Shown: piece after piece, positions 1 to 7,267 of the stretch
Layout of the letters: each line of letters starts with the position of its first letter
Position numbering within the stretch: position 1 is the first letter of the stretch
Assembly: GCF_001423105.1 (NCBI RefSeq)
Contig: NZ_LMNV01000002.1
Location: 1,367,003 to 1,431,002, forward strand
From: Frondihabitans sp. Leaf304
Lineage (GTDB): Bacteria; Actinomycetota; Actinomycetes; Actinomycetales; Microbacteriaceae
Length of the DNA stretch: 64,000 bases
Direction: 5' to 3'
The notes under the pieces: model-generated
What the model was told of the DNA's origin: nothing
The model's input: only the letters and a program-made list of their open reading frames with translations
Databases searched by the model: none
Translations under genes and position numbers: made by a program

Positions 1-1
1 C

Positions 2-200
2 GACACGCAAACGCCGCGCACACATCAGGCATGCAGGCGCAGGGCGAGCGCGCTCACGCGGACATACGAGGCGCACGCGCCCAGACTCCTGACACGCGAA
101 CGTCGCGCACACATCAGGCATGCAGGCGCCGGGCGAGCGCGCTGGTGCGGAAGGGTGAAGCACCCGCGACTGAACTCCTGATGCGCGAACGCCGGGCGCG
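2..200. repeat. Direct repeats, 89-bp period (palindrome family 1)
   Basis: Two 89-bp units (2-90 and 91-179) begin with GACACGC and continue into a third partial unit from 180. Each carries TCAGGCATGCAGGCGC near its start and ends in CTCCTGA, so a unit is roughly bounded by inverted arms TCAGG...CCTGA. The same arm pair recurs in the arrays near 42 kb and 48 kb. No believable gene lies in 1-346; open frames here are Ala/Arg-rich shadows. Confidence 0.8.
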
Positions 201-220
201 GATCCTGAGCCCCTGCTACT

Positions 221-243
221 GCTGCGGCTGCGGCTGCGGCTGC
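221..243. repeat. GCTGCG hexamer repeat
   Basis: About three and a half tandem copies of GCTGCG lie directly against the left arm of the inverted-repeat element at 241-327. It is a simple-sequence tract and lies outside any gene. Confidence 0.6.
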
Positions 244-327
244 AAATTCGAAGGAGAAACACGCACACGGAGACACAAAATCAAGGATCCGGCGGGGTTG
301 CGAACGGGGATCTCCTTCAAATTTGCA
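241..327. repeat. Inverted-repeat element, family 2, copy 1
   Basis: The left arm TGCAAATTCGAAGGAGA (241-257) is the reverse complement of the right arm (311-327) apart from one base. The element is 87 bp long, intergenic, and lies 19 bp downstream of the GNAT gene's stop codon, which is on the minus strand. A relative with the same arms is at 5586-5676. A terminator role for the GNAT gene is possible, but the matching second copy suggests a dispersed element. Confidence 0.7.
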
Positions 328-346
328 AGAGGGAAGGCAGGCGGAG

Positions 347-874
347 CTACAGCACCTTCTCGAAGCAGATGCTGAACGGGATCGTCGTGATGTAGGGGTC
401 GTAGGTGGGGATCGGCGTGTACCCGGAGCGCTCGTACAGCCGCACGGCTTCGGGCTGCATGTCGCCGGTCTGCAGGATGATGCGCGACGCCCCACCGGCC
501 CGCGCGGCCGCCTCGAGTTCGGCCATGAGGCGCGCGCCTATGCCGGAGCCGCGGCGTGACGAGTCGACGATGACTCGCTTCATCTCCCAGTCGCCGCGAA
601 GATCACGAAGCGCAGCGTGCCCGACAGGAACACCGTCGGCGTCGCTGATCAGGACGGTGACGAAGACGCCGGCCGGATCGACCGACAGCGCCCGGTGCAG
701 CGCGGCCTCCTGCTCGGGCGTTTTCCCGGCGTCACGGCCGGCGTACCGGATGCTCATCTCGGCGTCCATGTCGGCGCGGAGGCGTTCGGCGCGGGGATCG
801 TTCCACTCGACGTGCTCGACCCGAAGCGACGAGCCAGAGGCGGTGGGGGCGGGGTTCTGTGCGGCAGTACTCAC
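347..874 (-). CDS. GNAT family N-acetyltransferase
   Basis: A 175-residue protein when started at the GTG at 874 (VSTAAQ...). A longer frame reaches 913 but adds a non-GNAT leader. It should transfer an acetyl group from acetyl-CoA to an amine; the substrate is unknown. The acetyl-CoA loop is seen as SRRGSGIGARLM, close to the R/Q-x-x-G-x-G/A pattern, followed by LYERSGY near the C-terminus, which is the typical last strand/helix of the fold. It is monocistronic, reading toward the repeats at 1-346 and convergent with nothing. Confidence 0.85.
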   Translation of the reverse strand: MSTAAQNPAPTASGSSLRVEHVEWNDPRAERLRADMDAEMSIRYAGRDAGKTPEQEAALHRALSVDPAGVFVTVLISDADGVPVGHAALRDLRGDWEMKRVIVDSSRRGSGIGARLMAELEAAARAGGASRIILQTGDMQPEAVRLYERSGYTPIPTYDPYITTIPFSICFEKVL

Positions 875-980
875 CCGACTATTCTGCCGCCTCCGGTCGA
901 GGCGCTCCCCCACTCAGACGCCGAACGGACTACCCGACCCGCCGCGGCAGGCCTGGTAGTCCGTTCGGGGTCGGTAGGCC

Positions 981-2426
981 CTAGCGGGCAGAGACCAACT
1001 CAGGATCCGCGGCCACCCCGACCTCGACCGACGCCTGCTCCCGACGCACGATGCCCGAGGGCAGCAGCGCCGCCAGCAGCGCCGATCCGAGCAGCACGCT
1101 CGCTCCGACCAGCACGGCCGGCACCGCCGCCGACACGTAGCCGGTAGGGGTGAGCTCCCCGCCCGCCCCGACGAACACCGCGGTGAGTACCGCGATACCG
1201 AGCGCCACGCCGATCTCGCGCAGAGTGGAGTTCGTTCCGGTGGCCTTGGCGTGATCGGCCGGGGGCATGTTGACGAGCACGGCCGTCGAGATCGGCGCGA
1301 AGACGAGGCCCATGCCGATTCCGGCGAGCACGAATCCGGGCAAGAGAGTGAGGTAGGCGACGTCGGCGTTCATCGTGAGACCGATCTCGAAGAGGCCCGC
1401 CGAGAGGAACAGCAGCCCCATCACGATCAAGAGCCGCGTGCCGACGCGTGGTGCGATGATCCCGGTCAGCGGGGCGACCACCATCGGCGCCAGGGTCCAG
1501 GGCATCGTCGCGATTCCGGCCTCGAGCGGCGACTTGCCCTGCACCACCTGCAAGAACTGGATCAGGATGAAGACCGCGCCGAAGGCTCCGAAGCTGAAGG
1601 TCATGGCCACGAGATTTGCAAGGGTGAAGCTACGGTCGCGGAAGAGGCGGAGCGGAAGCAGCGGAGCCTCGACTCTCGACTCCCACACCACGAAGGCGAT
1701 GAGCAATGCCGCGCCGGCGATGAGGGCTGCCAGCACCTCGGTGCTCGACCAACCCGCGTCGTTGCCGCGGACGACCCCGTAGACGACCCCGAGGATCCCG
1801 GCACCCGCGAGCAGCACACCCACGACGTCGGCTCGAACCCGCTCCCCCACCGTGTTCGGCAGCGCGTAGAGGGCCAGTGGCACGGCGATGATGCCAATCG
1901 GCACATTCAGCCAGAAAATCGACTCCCAACTCCAGCTCTCGACCACGGCACCGCCGATCAACGGGCCGAGGGCGACGCCGAGGCCCGAGACGCCACTCCA
2001 GATGCCGATGGCCACCGGCCGCGCCTTGTCGGACACGGAACCGACGAGGAGGGTGAGCGAGAGCGGCATGACGGCGGCGGCTCCGGCCCCTTCGAGGGCG
2101 CGCCACGCGATGAGCATCTCGGAGGAGGTGCTGAGAGCGGCGAGCGCCGACGCCACGGTGAAGACGACGATGCCGCCGACGAAGAGGTGCCGTCGACCGA
2201 ACCGGTCGCCGAGGCTGACGGCCAGGAGCATGAGAGCGGCGAACGAGAGCGTGTAGGCGTTCGTGATCCACTGCAGGCTCTCGACCGAGGAGCCGAGCTT
2301 CTCGTGAATGGCGGGCAGGGCGCTGGTCACCACGAGGTTGTCGAGGGTGGCCATGAACATCGGCAGGGAGGCGGCGACGAGCGCGAGCCAGAGGGGAATG
2401 CGGCGGGTGCCGGGCAGAGTGGTCAC
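981..2426 (-). CDS. DHA2-type MFS drug exporter
   Basis: The protein has 481 residues from the GTG at 2426, preceded by AGGAGA six bases upstream. The longer frame to 2675 would run through the operator region and into the regulator, so it is rejected. Fourteen hydrophobic segments are expected for this EmrB/QacA-like group of proton-driven multidrug exporters. Family motifs visible are the early LDNLVVTSALPAI segment (motif D1 region) and LGDRFGRRHLF (loop 2-3 motif A). It is divergent from a TetR regulator with operator-like repeats between them, the usual layout for a repressor-controlled efflux pump. Substrate is not predictable. A second DHA2 paralogue is at 59554-61119. Confidence 0.9.
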   Translation of the reverse strand: MTTLPGTRRIPLWLALVAASLPMFMATLDNLVVTSALPAIHEKLGSSVESLQWITNAYTLSFAALMLLAVSLGDRFGRRHLFVGGIVVFTVASALAALSTSSEMLIAWRALEGAGAAAVMPLSLTLLVGSVSDKARPVAIGIWSGVSGLGVALGPLIGGAVVESWSWESIFWLNVPIGIIAVPLALYALPNTVGERVRADVVGVLLAGAGILGVVYGVVRGNDAGWSSTEVLAALIAGAALLIAFVVWESRVEAPLLPLRLFRDRSFTLANLVAMTFSFGAFGAVFILIQFLQVVQGKSPLEAGIATMPWTLAPMVVAPLTGIIAPRVGTRLLIVMGLLFLSAGLFEIGLTMNADVAYLTLLPGFVLAGIGMGLVFAPISTAVLVNMPPADHAKATGTNSTLREIGVALGIAVLTAVFVGAGGELTPTGYVSAAVPAVLVGASVLLGSALLAALLPSGIVRREQASVEVGVAADPELVSAR

Positions 2427-2460
2427 GATGTTCTCCTGGGGAGCTACGGGCCGGGAGGTT

Positions 2461-2516
2461 GTAATCGGATGATTACTAATCGGCTGATGCCTAGACATTA
2501 AGTAATCGACTGATAA
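2461..2516. promoter_or_regulatory. TetR operator cluster (three sites)
   Basis: GTAATCGGATGATTAC at 2461-2476 is a perfect inverted repeat. Related half-site pairs follow: TAATCGGCTGATGC (2477-2490) and TAATCGACTGATAA (2503-2516). All three lie between the exporter start (2426) and the tetR start (2527), so one bound repressor could control both promoters. The TGATAAC at 2511-2517 is also a plausible -10 box for tetR. Confidence 0.7.
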
Positions 2517-2526
2517 CCTGTCAAGT

Positions 2527-3153
2527 ATGAATTCGACGTCGGCAGCCCCCACGACCGAGACGCGCATGTCAGCTGCGGATCGCCGCGAGCAGATCCTCGA
2601 CGTCGCAACCGGGCTCTTCGGCGATCGCGGCTTCCACGGCACGACCACCGACCAGGTTGCGCAGGCCGCCGGCATCAGCCAGCCCTACGTCGTGCGCATG
2701 TTCGGCACGAAAGAGAAGCTGTTCCTCGAGGTGCTCGACCGCGCCCTGGGGCTGCTGTTGCACACGTTCCGCCGGATCCTGGAGTCCCCCGCGGGCGACG
2801 ACGATCGCCCGATGCAGGCACGACTCGGCAGCGGCTACGTCGACCTCCTCGGAACGCGCGGGGTCCACCGCACTCTGCTGCACGCGTTCGTGTCGGGCAA
2901 CGATCCCGTGATCGGTGCCGCCGCACGACGGGGCTTCGTCGACATCTACCGCTTCCTGCGCGACGAGGCGAAGTTCACCCCGGCGGAGGTCGAGGTGTTC
3001 CTCTCGCAGGGAATGCTCTTCAGCGTGCTGCTCGGCATCGAGCTGCCCGCGGCGTTCGGGCAGGATTCGGATGCCGACGAACTCATGCAGGTCGCCTTCG
3101 CGGACAAATGCGGGGTCGTGCTCGAAATGGCCGGTCCGGGCACGGCACGGTGA
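2527..3153 (+). CDS. TetR family transcriptional regulator
   Basis: A 208-residue protein. The N-terminal helix-turn-helix is clear: RREQILDVATGLFGDRGF then TTTDQVAQAAGISQPYVVRMFGTKEKLF at about residues 20-65. The rest is a ligand-binding domain of the usual length. It probably represses the divergent DHA2 exporter and itself through the 2461-2516 sites. The ATG at 2527 has no Shine-Dalgarno sequence but sits about ten bases after a -10-like TGATAAC, so the message may be leaderless. An internal ATG at 2566 is the alternative start. Confidence 0.9.
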   Translation: MNSTSAAPTTETRMSAADRREQILDVATGLFGDRGFHGTTTDQVAQAAGISQPYVVRMFGTKEKLFLEVLDRALGLLLHTFRRILESPAGDDDRPMQARLGSGYVDLLGTRGVHRTLLHAFVSGNDPVIGAAARRGFVDIYRFLRDEAKFTPAEVEVFLSQGMLFSVLLGIELPAAFGQDSDADELMQVAFADKCGVVLEMAGPGTAR

Positions 3154-3230
3154 GTCACACCGGATGACGTTCCTGTGAACGCGGCGGGTTCCTGAACGCC
3201 ACACCCCTCGCGAGAGGCGAGAATGTCGGA

Positions 3231-3917
3231 ATGGAACCCGATTTGAGAATCGTCAGCTACAACCTCCGCGAGCACCTCGCGATCGGTGAGCTGACAGCAC
3301 TCGTCGAGGCTCACTCGATGGATGTGCTCTGCCTGCAGGAGTGCGACAGCACCGACATCCCCGATGAGATCCTCGGCCTGAAACTTGCCGCGTCGACGAA
3401 GACGAACCGCCTGGGGCTTGCCCTCTACTACCGCGAGAGCCGCTTCGAACTGCTCGGCACGAGTCTCTTCGCCCTGATGAAGTCGATGCACGACCGCGTC
3501 ATGGCGCCGGCCCACGAGCGCCTTCTGGCCGCACGATTGCGCGATCTGCACACCGGCGAAGAGATCGTGGTGGCCGACTTCCACGCCGCGCCGCTCACCG
3601 CGTCGAACGGCCTGCGCCGCAAGCAGATCGGCCTCGCTCACGAGAAGCTCAAGGAGCTCGCCGACGGCGTGCCAACTGTGATGGTCGGCGACTTCAACTA
3701 CCCCTGGTTTCGCAAGGGGCTGCGGAAGCATCTCCAGAAGACCGGGTACGAGCTCTCGATCACCGACGAACCGACCTACGCACGGTCGGGCTTCAGCGGC
3801 CGCTTCGACTTCGCCACGACGATGGGGATGCAGATCGCCGGCGTGCTCTCTCTGCCCCAGGGCAAGTCGGATCACCGGCCGATCCTGCTGCTCGCGACGG
3901 TCGCAGAAAAGGTGTGA
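3231..3917 (+). CDS. Endonuclease/exonuclease/phosphatase (EEP) family protein
   Basis: A 228-residue Mg-dependent phosphodiesterase/nuclease-fold protein without a signal peptide. Expected signatures are in order: IVSYNLRE (metal-binding Asn), VLCLQECD (catalytic Glu), VMVGDFNY (Asp/Asn pair) and KSDHRPILL (Asp-His) at the C-terminus. The substrate could be DNA, lipid headgroups or another phosphodiester. It follows tetR by 77 bp on the same strand, probably as a separate unit. Confidence 0.85.
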   Translation: MEPDLRIVSYNLREHLAIGELTALVEAHSMDVLCLQECDSTDIPDEILGLKLAASTKTNRLGLALYYRESRFELLGTSLFALMKSMHDRVMAPAHERLLAARLRDLHTGEEIVVADFHAAPLTASNGLRRKQIGLAHEKLKELADGVPTVMVGDFNYPWFRKGLRKHLQKTGYELSITDEPTYARSGFSGRFDFATTMGMQIAGVLSLPQGKSDHRPILLLATVAEKV

Positions 3918-3966
3918 ACGCTCACATACCGAGCAGAATGTTTAGCCAGGTATGTTGCAGTGGTCC

Positions 3967-3981
3967 GGTAATCTGATTACC
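3967..3981. promoter_or_regulatory. Palindrome GGTAATCTGATTACC upstream of gntR pair
   Basis: A perfect 15-nt inverted repeat (GGTAATC-T-GATTACC) about 210 bp before the first GntR gene. GntR/FadR-type regulators commonly bind GGT...ACC palindromes of this size, so autoregulation is a reasonable inference. The rest of 3918-4190 contains the hairpin at 4009-4045 and no gene. Confidence 0.55.
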
Positions 3982-4008
3982 ATCGGAGGACGCCACTGAT
4001 CCGGCGGT

Positions 4009-4054
4009 GGCGGGAGCTCTTTTATTCGGGTAAGAGACTCCCGCCTTTCTCTTT
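4009..4054 (+). terminator. Hairpin with T-rich tail between nuclease and gntR
   Basis: GGCGGGAG (4009-4016) pairs with CTCCCGCC (4038-4045), extended inward by CTCTTTTA/TAAGAG pairing, and is followed by TTTCTCTTT. It looks like a rho-independent terminator reading right. It could end the EEP gene, but it lies downstream of the operator-like palindrome at 3967, so an attenuator in a gntR leader is also possible. Confidence 0.6.
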
Positions 4055-4190
4055 GCGCCGGTAAGCCGTCGCGTTTGCACTGCCGGGCACCGCGAGATCA
4101 CGCCGATCGGCGCCGCGTGTACTGTCTGGAACGCCCACGTCCATCGCGCCCGACGACGTCGGCTCTGAGGGCATTCGACTGAAGGACGCC

Positions 4191-4892
4191 ATGGCCGACG
4201 ACAAGATCTCGCGGACTCTGCTGCGCGAGCAAGTCCTCGTCACGATCAGCACCGCCATTCTCGACGGAACCCTGCTGCCCGGTGAGCGCCTCCGCGACGA
4301 CGAGTTGACCGCCTGGCTCGGCACCAGCCGCGCACCCATTCGGGAGGCCCTCGATCAGCTGGCCGACATCGGCCTGGTCGAGATGGCGCCCAACCGGTTC
4401 ACGAAGGTCGCCGTGATTTCGCCGCGCCTGTACGCCGAGAGTGCAGCCGTCTGGTCTGCCATGGTCACGCGCGGAATGTACTGGGGCATTCTCCGATTTC
4501 CCGCAGACCACCTGCCCGAAGTCGAGGCGATCAATGCCGAGCTCGCCCACGCTGTCCCGGCCGAGTTCCCACCAGGCCCGACCCCGGTCGACCGCTTCGT
4601 CGCCGCAGTACTGAAGCACTGCGACAACCAGGTGCTCCTCGAGAGCATCCGCGCTCACGATCCCCTGCTCGCACTCGGGGTCAACCGCTTCAAGGATTCG
4701 ATGGACGCCGCCCCCATCCACGCCTTCTTCGTCGGGCTCATCCGTCGATGCCGCGACCACGACGTCGAGGGCTTCGAGGCAGACATGCGCGTGTTCCTCG
4801 ACGGGCCGATGACGAGCTTCATGGCCCGGGTCTCCGGGTACGACGACGCCGACGAGTACGAGAAGGACCGCAATGCCGGTACCCTCCGCTGA
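4191..4892 (+). CDS. GntR family regulator (first of pair)
   Basis: A 233-residue protein with an N-terminal winged helix: LLREQVLVTISTAILDG, LPGERLRDDELTAWLGTSRAPIREAL, then the wing (about residues 10-75). A mostly helical C-terminal effector domain of FCD-like length follows, but I do not see a clear FCD metal-binding His set. It overlaps the next gene by 20 bp, so the two are co-translated and may form a heteromer. No adjacent catabolic gene reveals the effector. Confidence 0.85.
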   Translation: MADDKISRTLLREQVLVTISTAILDGTLLPGERLRDDELTAWLGTSRAPIREALDQLADIGLVEMAPNRFTKVAVISPRLYAESAAVWSAMVTRGMYWGILRFPADHLPEVEAINAELAHAVPAEFPPGPTPVDRFVAAVLKHCDNQVLLESIRAHDPLLALGVNRFKDSMDAAPIHAFFVGLIRRCRDHDVEGFEADMRVFLDGPMTSFMARVSGYDDADEYEKDRNAGTLR

Positions 4893-5580
4893 CCCCGCCG
4901 CGCCGTCCCCGCGTCGCCTCCTGACCAATGACGTCTTCGAGCGCCTCCGCGACGACATCGTGCGGGGCCGGCTCGAACCCGGCCAGCGCCTGCACGACCA
5001 GGAGCTCGCCGCCCGGCTCGGCCTCTCGCGCGCGACCGTCCGAACAGCCCTCCTGCGCCTGAAGCACGTCGGCCTCGTCGAAGCGGTGCCGAACCTCTAC
5101 ACGCGGGTCACGCCCCTCGATCTCCGGCGGTATCTCGACACGCAAGACACCGCGTCGGCCCTCTACCTCTTCGCCGTCCGCTTCGCCACGCCCATCCTCT
5201 CGGACGAGAGCATCCACCGGCTCCAGACCTGGGTCGCGCAGCTCGGCAGCACCCGCACCGACCCCCGGGTCATTGACCGCGAGACGATCTTCACCGGCGC
5301 CGTGTTCGAGGGATTCTTCCGGGTGTTCCTCGACACGCTAGACAACGGTCCTCTCGACCGGACGCTGGCGCGACTCCGCCCGCACCTCGAGCGCATGTTC
5401 GGACTGTTCTCCGAGTTCCTTCCGGCCGAGACGATCGACACCGCCTTCCGTCGCGCCGTCGAGGGTGCCGCCGCCCGTGACGCCGAAGCCGCCACCCTGG
5501 GGGTGCACCTCTTCCTGGAGGAGGCACTCGGCGACTTCCACCGGCGGATCCGCGAGCTCCCCGAGTTCGCTGGCGCCTGA
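4873..5580 (+). CDS. GntR family regulator (second of pair)
   Basis: A 235-residue paralogue of the preceding gene. The winged helix reads VFERLRDDIVRGRLEPGQRLHDQELAARLGLSRATVRTALLRLKHVGLVEAVPN at about residues 18-72. The C-terminal domain aligns in length with its neighbour and ends in FLEEALGDFHRRI. The 20-bp overlap with the upstream gene implies coupled translation. The pair looks like an old tandem duplication whose effector domains have diverged. Confidence 0.85.
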   Translation: MPVPSADPAAPSPRRLLTNDVFERLRDDIVRGRLEPGQRLHDQELAARLGLSRATVRTALLRLKHVGLVEAVPNLYTRVTPLDLRRYLDTQDTASALYLFAVRFATPILSDESIHRLQTWVAQLGSTRTDPRVIDRETIFTGAVFEGFFRVFLDTLDNGPLDRTLARLRPHLERMFGLFSEFLPAETIDTAFRRAVEGAAARDAEAATLGVHLFLEEALGDFHRRIRELPEFAGA

Positions 5581-5585
5581 CGCCT

Positions 5586-5676
5586 CTCCTTCGAATTTGA
5601 AGGAGAAACGCAGGGCAGACCCCCGCCGATCGGCATGAACCGACTCCCGGCCGCGGGTTTTTCCTTCCAATTTGCA
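5586..5676. repeat. Inverted-repeat element, family 2, copy 2
   Basis: The left end CTCCTTCGAATTTGAAGGAG is itself palindromic, and its GAATTTGAAGGAGAAA half pairs with TTTTTCCTTCCAATTTGCA at the right end (5658-5676). Arms and size match the copy at 241-327, while the central sequence differs. It lies between the second gntR stop and the sulfhydrylase start; the first hairpin could also terminate the gntR transcript. Confidence 0.65.
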
Positions 5677-5808
5677 GACGGGGCCCGCGCGAGGCCGATT
5701 GTGTACGCGTGTGACGCCTCCCGTGAGCTCCCGAGGCGCTTCGGCTAGCCTGCCAAGACGCGACAAGCCCACCAGCACGCCGACCCACGCCAGAGAGCCG
5801 AGTAGCCC

Positions 5809-7257
5809 ATGACCAGCCCGACCTTCGACTTCGAGACCCGGCAGATCCACGCGGGCACCGCACTCGACAGCGACTTCGGCGCTCGGCTCCCCCCGATGTA
5901 CCAGTCGGCCGGGTTCGTCTTCGACTCGTTCGACGACGGCCGCGGACGCTTCGACGGGTCGGTGCGCGCGGCGGCATACGCCCGGACCGACAACCCCACT
6001 AACGCGGCTGTGGCGCGGCGCCTGGCCGACCTCGAGGGCGGCGCCGGCGCACTCCTCACGGCGAGCGGCACCGCGGCGATCGCCCTCACGCTCAACGCCC
6101 TCGCCGTCTCGGGCGACCACGTGCTCGCGACCGCCAGCCTTTACGAGGGCACCCGCACCCTCTTCTCGAACAGCTTCGCCCGCCAGGGCATCGAGATCGA
6201 GTTGATCGACGCCGACGCTCCCGACGAGGTCTGGCAGAACGCGATCCGGCCGACCACCAAGGCGCTGTTCACCGAGACGATCCCCAACCCGAAGAACGAC
6301 GTCGTCGACCTGGAGCGTCTCGCGCGAATCGCGCACGAGGGTGGCTTCCCCCTCATCGTCGACAACACCGTCGCGACGCCCTACCTCAACCGTCCGATCG
6401 AACACGGCGCCGACCTCGTGATCCACTCCACCTCGAAGTGGCTGTCCGGCCACGGGGCCGTGCTCGGCGGCGTCGTCGTCGACTCGGGCACGTTCGACTG
6501 GGTGTCGCAGGCGTCGCGCTTTCCGCAGATCGCGAGCCCGAGTGCCCGGGGGGTCGCCTCGTTTGTCGACCGCTTCGGATCCTTGGCCTTCTTGACCTAC
6601 CTCCGCAGCGTCACGGCGCTCGACTACGGCCCCACGCTGCCCGCCACCAGCGCATTCATGCTGCTGCAGGGCATCGAGACGCTCTCGCTGCGCATGGACC
6701 GCCACGTGGCGAACTCGCTGGCGCTCGCACAGTGGCTCGAGCACCACGACCTCGTCACGAACGTCGACTACCCGGGTCTCGTCGGCAGCCCGTACTACGC
6801 CAGGGCCCAGCGCTATCTTCCGCAGGGCCAGGGCGCCGTCGTTACGTTCGATCTCGTCGGCGGCATCGAGGGGTCGAAGGCGTTCATCGATTCGCTCGAG
6901 CTCATCAGCAAGATGACGCACCTCGGCGACGTGCGGACGCTCGCGATCCACACCGGGTCGACGATCCACGGGCACCTGACCGAAGAAGAGCGCCTCGGCC
7001 GCGGCATCACGCCGGGCACCATCCGGCTGTCGGTCGGGCTCGAGAGCGTGCGCGACCTGCGACGCGAACTGGAGCGGGCCCTCGAGGCCGTCCGCGTGGT
7101 CGTCGCAGGGCAGGGTGAGGCTTCGCAAGGTCAGGGCACGCAGGGCGAGGGCTCGCAGGGCCAGGGCTCGCAGGGCCAGGGCTCGCAGGGTCAGGGCTCG
7201 CAGGGCAAGGCTTCGCAGGTCGACGACGAGCAGGATCCGGCGGCTGACGCCGCCTGA
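5809..7257 (+). CDS. O-acetylhomoserine/O-acetylserine sulfhydrylase-like PLP enzyme
   Basis: A 482-residue cystathionine-gamma-synthase-fold enzyme. FDFETRQIHAG and the YARTDNPT segment start the catalytic domain; VIHSTSKWLSGHG carries the Schiff-base lysine, and TRSGSTIHG-like ...HTGSTIHGHLTEEE and TIRLSVGLE close it at about residue 425. Family members incorporate sulfide into O-acetylhomoserine to give homocysteine in methionine synthesis. The tail after about residue 434 is unusual: seven imperfect copies of QGQGS encoded by a 15-bp DNA repeat. The stop is 10 bp from the convergent membrane gene. No SAM riboswitch was recognised upstream. Confidence 0.88.
   Translation: MTSPTFDFETRQIHAGTALDSDFGARLPPMYQSAGFVFDSFDDGRGRFDGSVRAAAYARTDNPTNAAVARRLADLEGGAGALLTASGTAAIALTLNALAVSGDHVLATASLYEGTRTLFSNSFARQGIEIELIDADAPDEVWQNAIRPTTKALFTETIPNPKNDVVDLERLARIAHEGGFPLIVDNTVATPYLNRPIEHGADLVIHSTSKWLSGHGAVLGGVVVDSGTFDWVSQASRFPQIASPSARGVASFVDRFGSLAFLTYLRSVTALDYGPTLPATSAFMLLQGIETLSLRMDRHVANSLALAQWLEHHDLVTNVDYPGLVGSPYYARAQRYLPQGQGAVVTFDLVGGIEGSKAFIDSLELISKMTHLGDVRTLAIHTGSTIHGHLTEEERLGRGITPGTIRLSVGLESVRDLRRELERALEAVRVVVAGQGEASQGQGTQGEGSQGQGSQGQGSQGQGSQGKASQVDDEQDPAADAA
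7111..7215 (+). repeat. Seven 15-bp tandem repeats inside the sulfhydrylase gene
   Basis: Units of the form CAGGGCCAGGGCTCG start at 7111, 7126, 7141, 7156, 7171, 7186 and 7201; those at 7156 and 7171 are identical. Each encodes one QG(Q/E/K)(G/A)(S/T) pentapeptide. The repeat keeps the reading frame and extends the enzyme past its folded domain. Confidence 0.9.
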
Positions 7258-7267
7258 GGCTCAGCGT

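Noticed and set aside
5677-5808. SAM riboswitch before the sulfhydrylase
   Set aside because: I looked for SAM-I, SAM-II and SAM-IV core sequences and saw none; a covariance search would be decisive.
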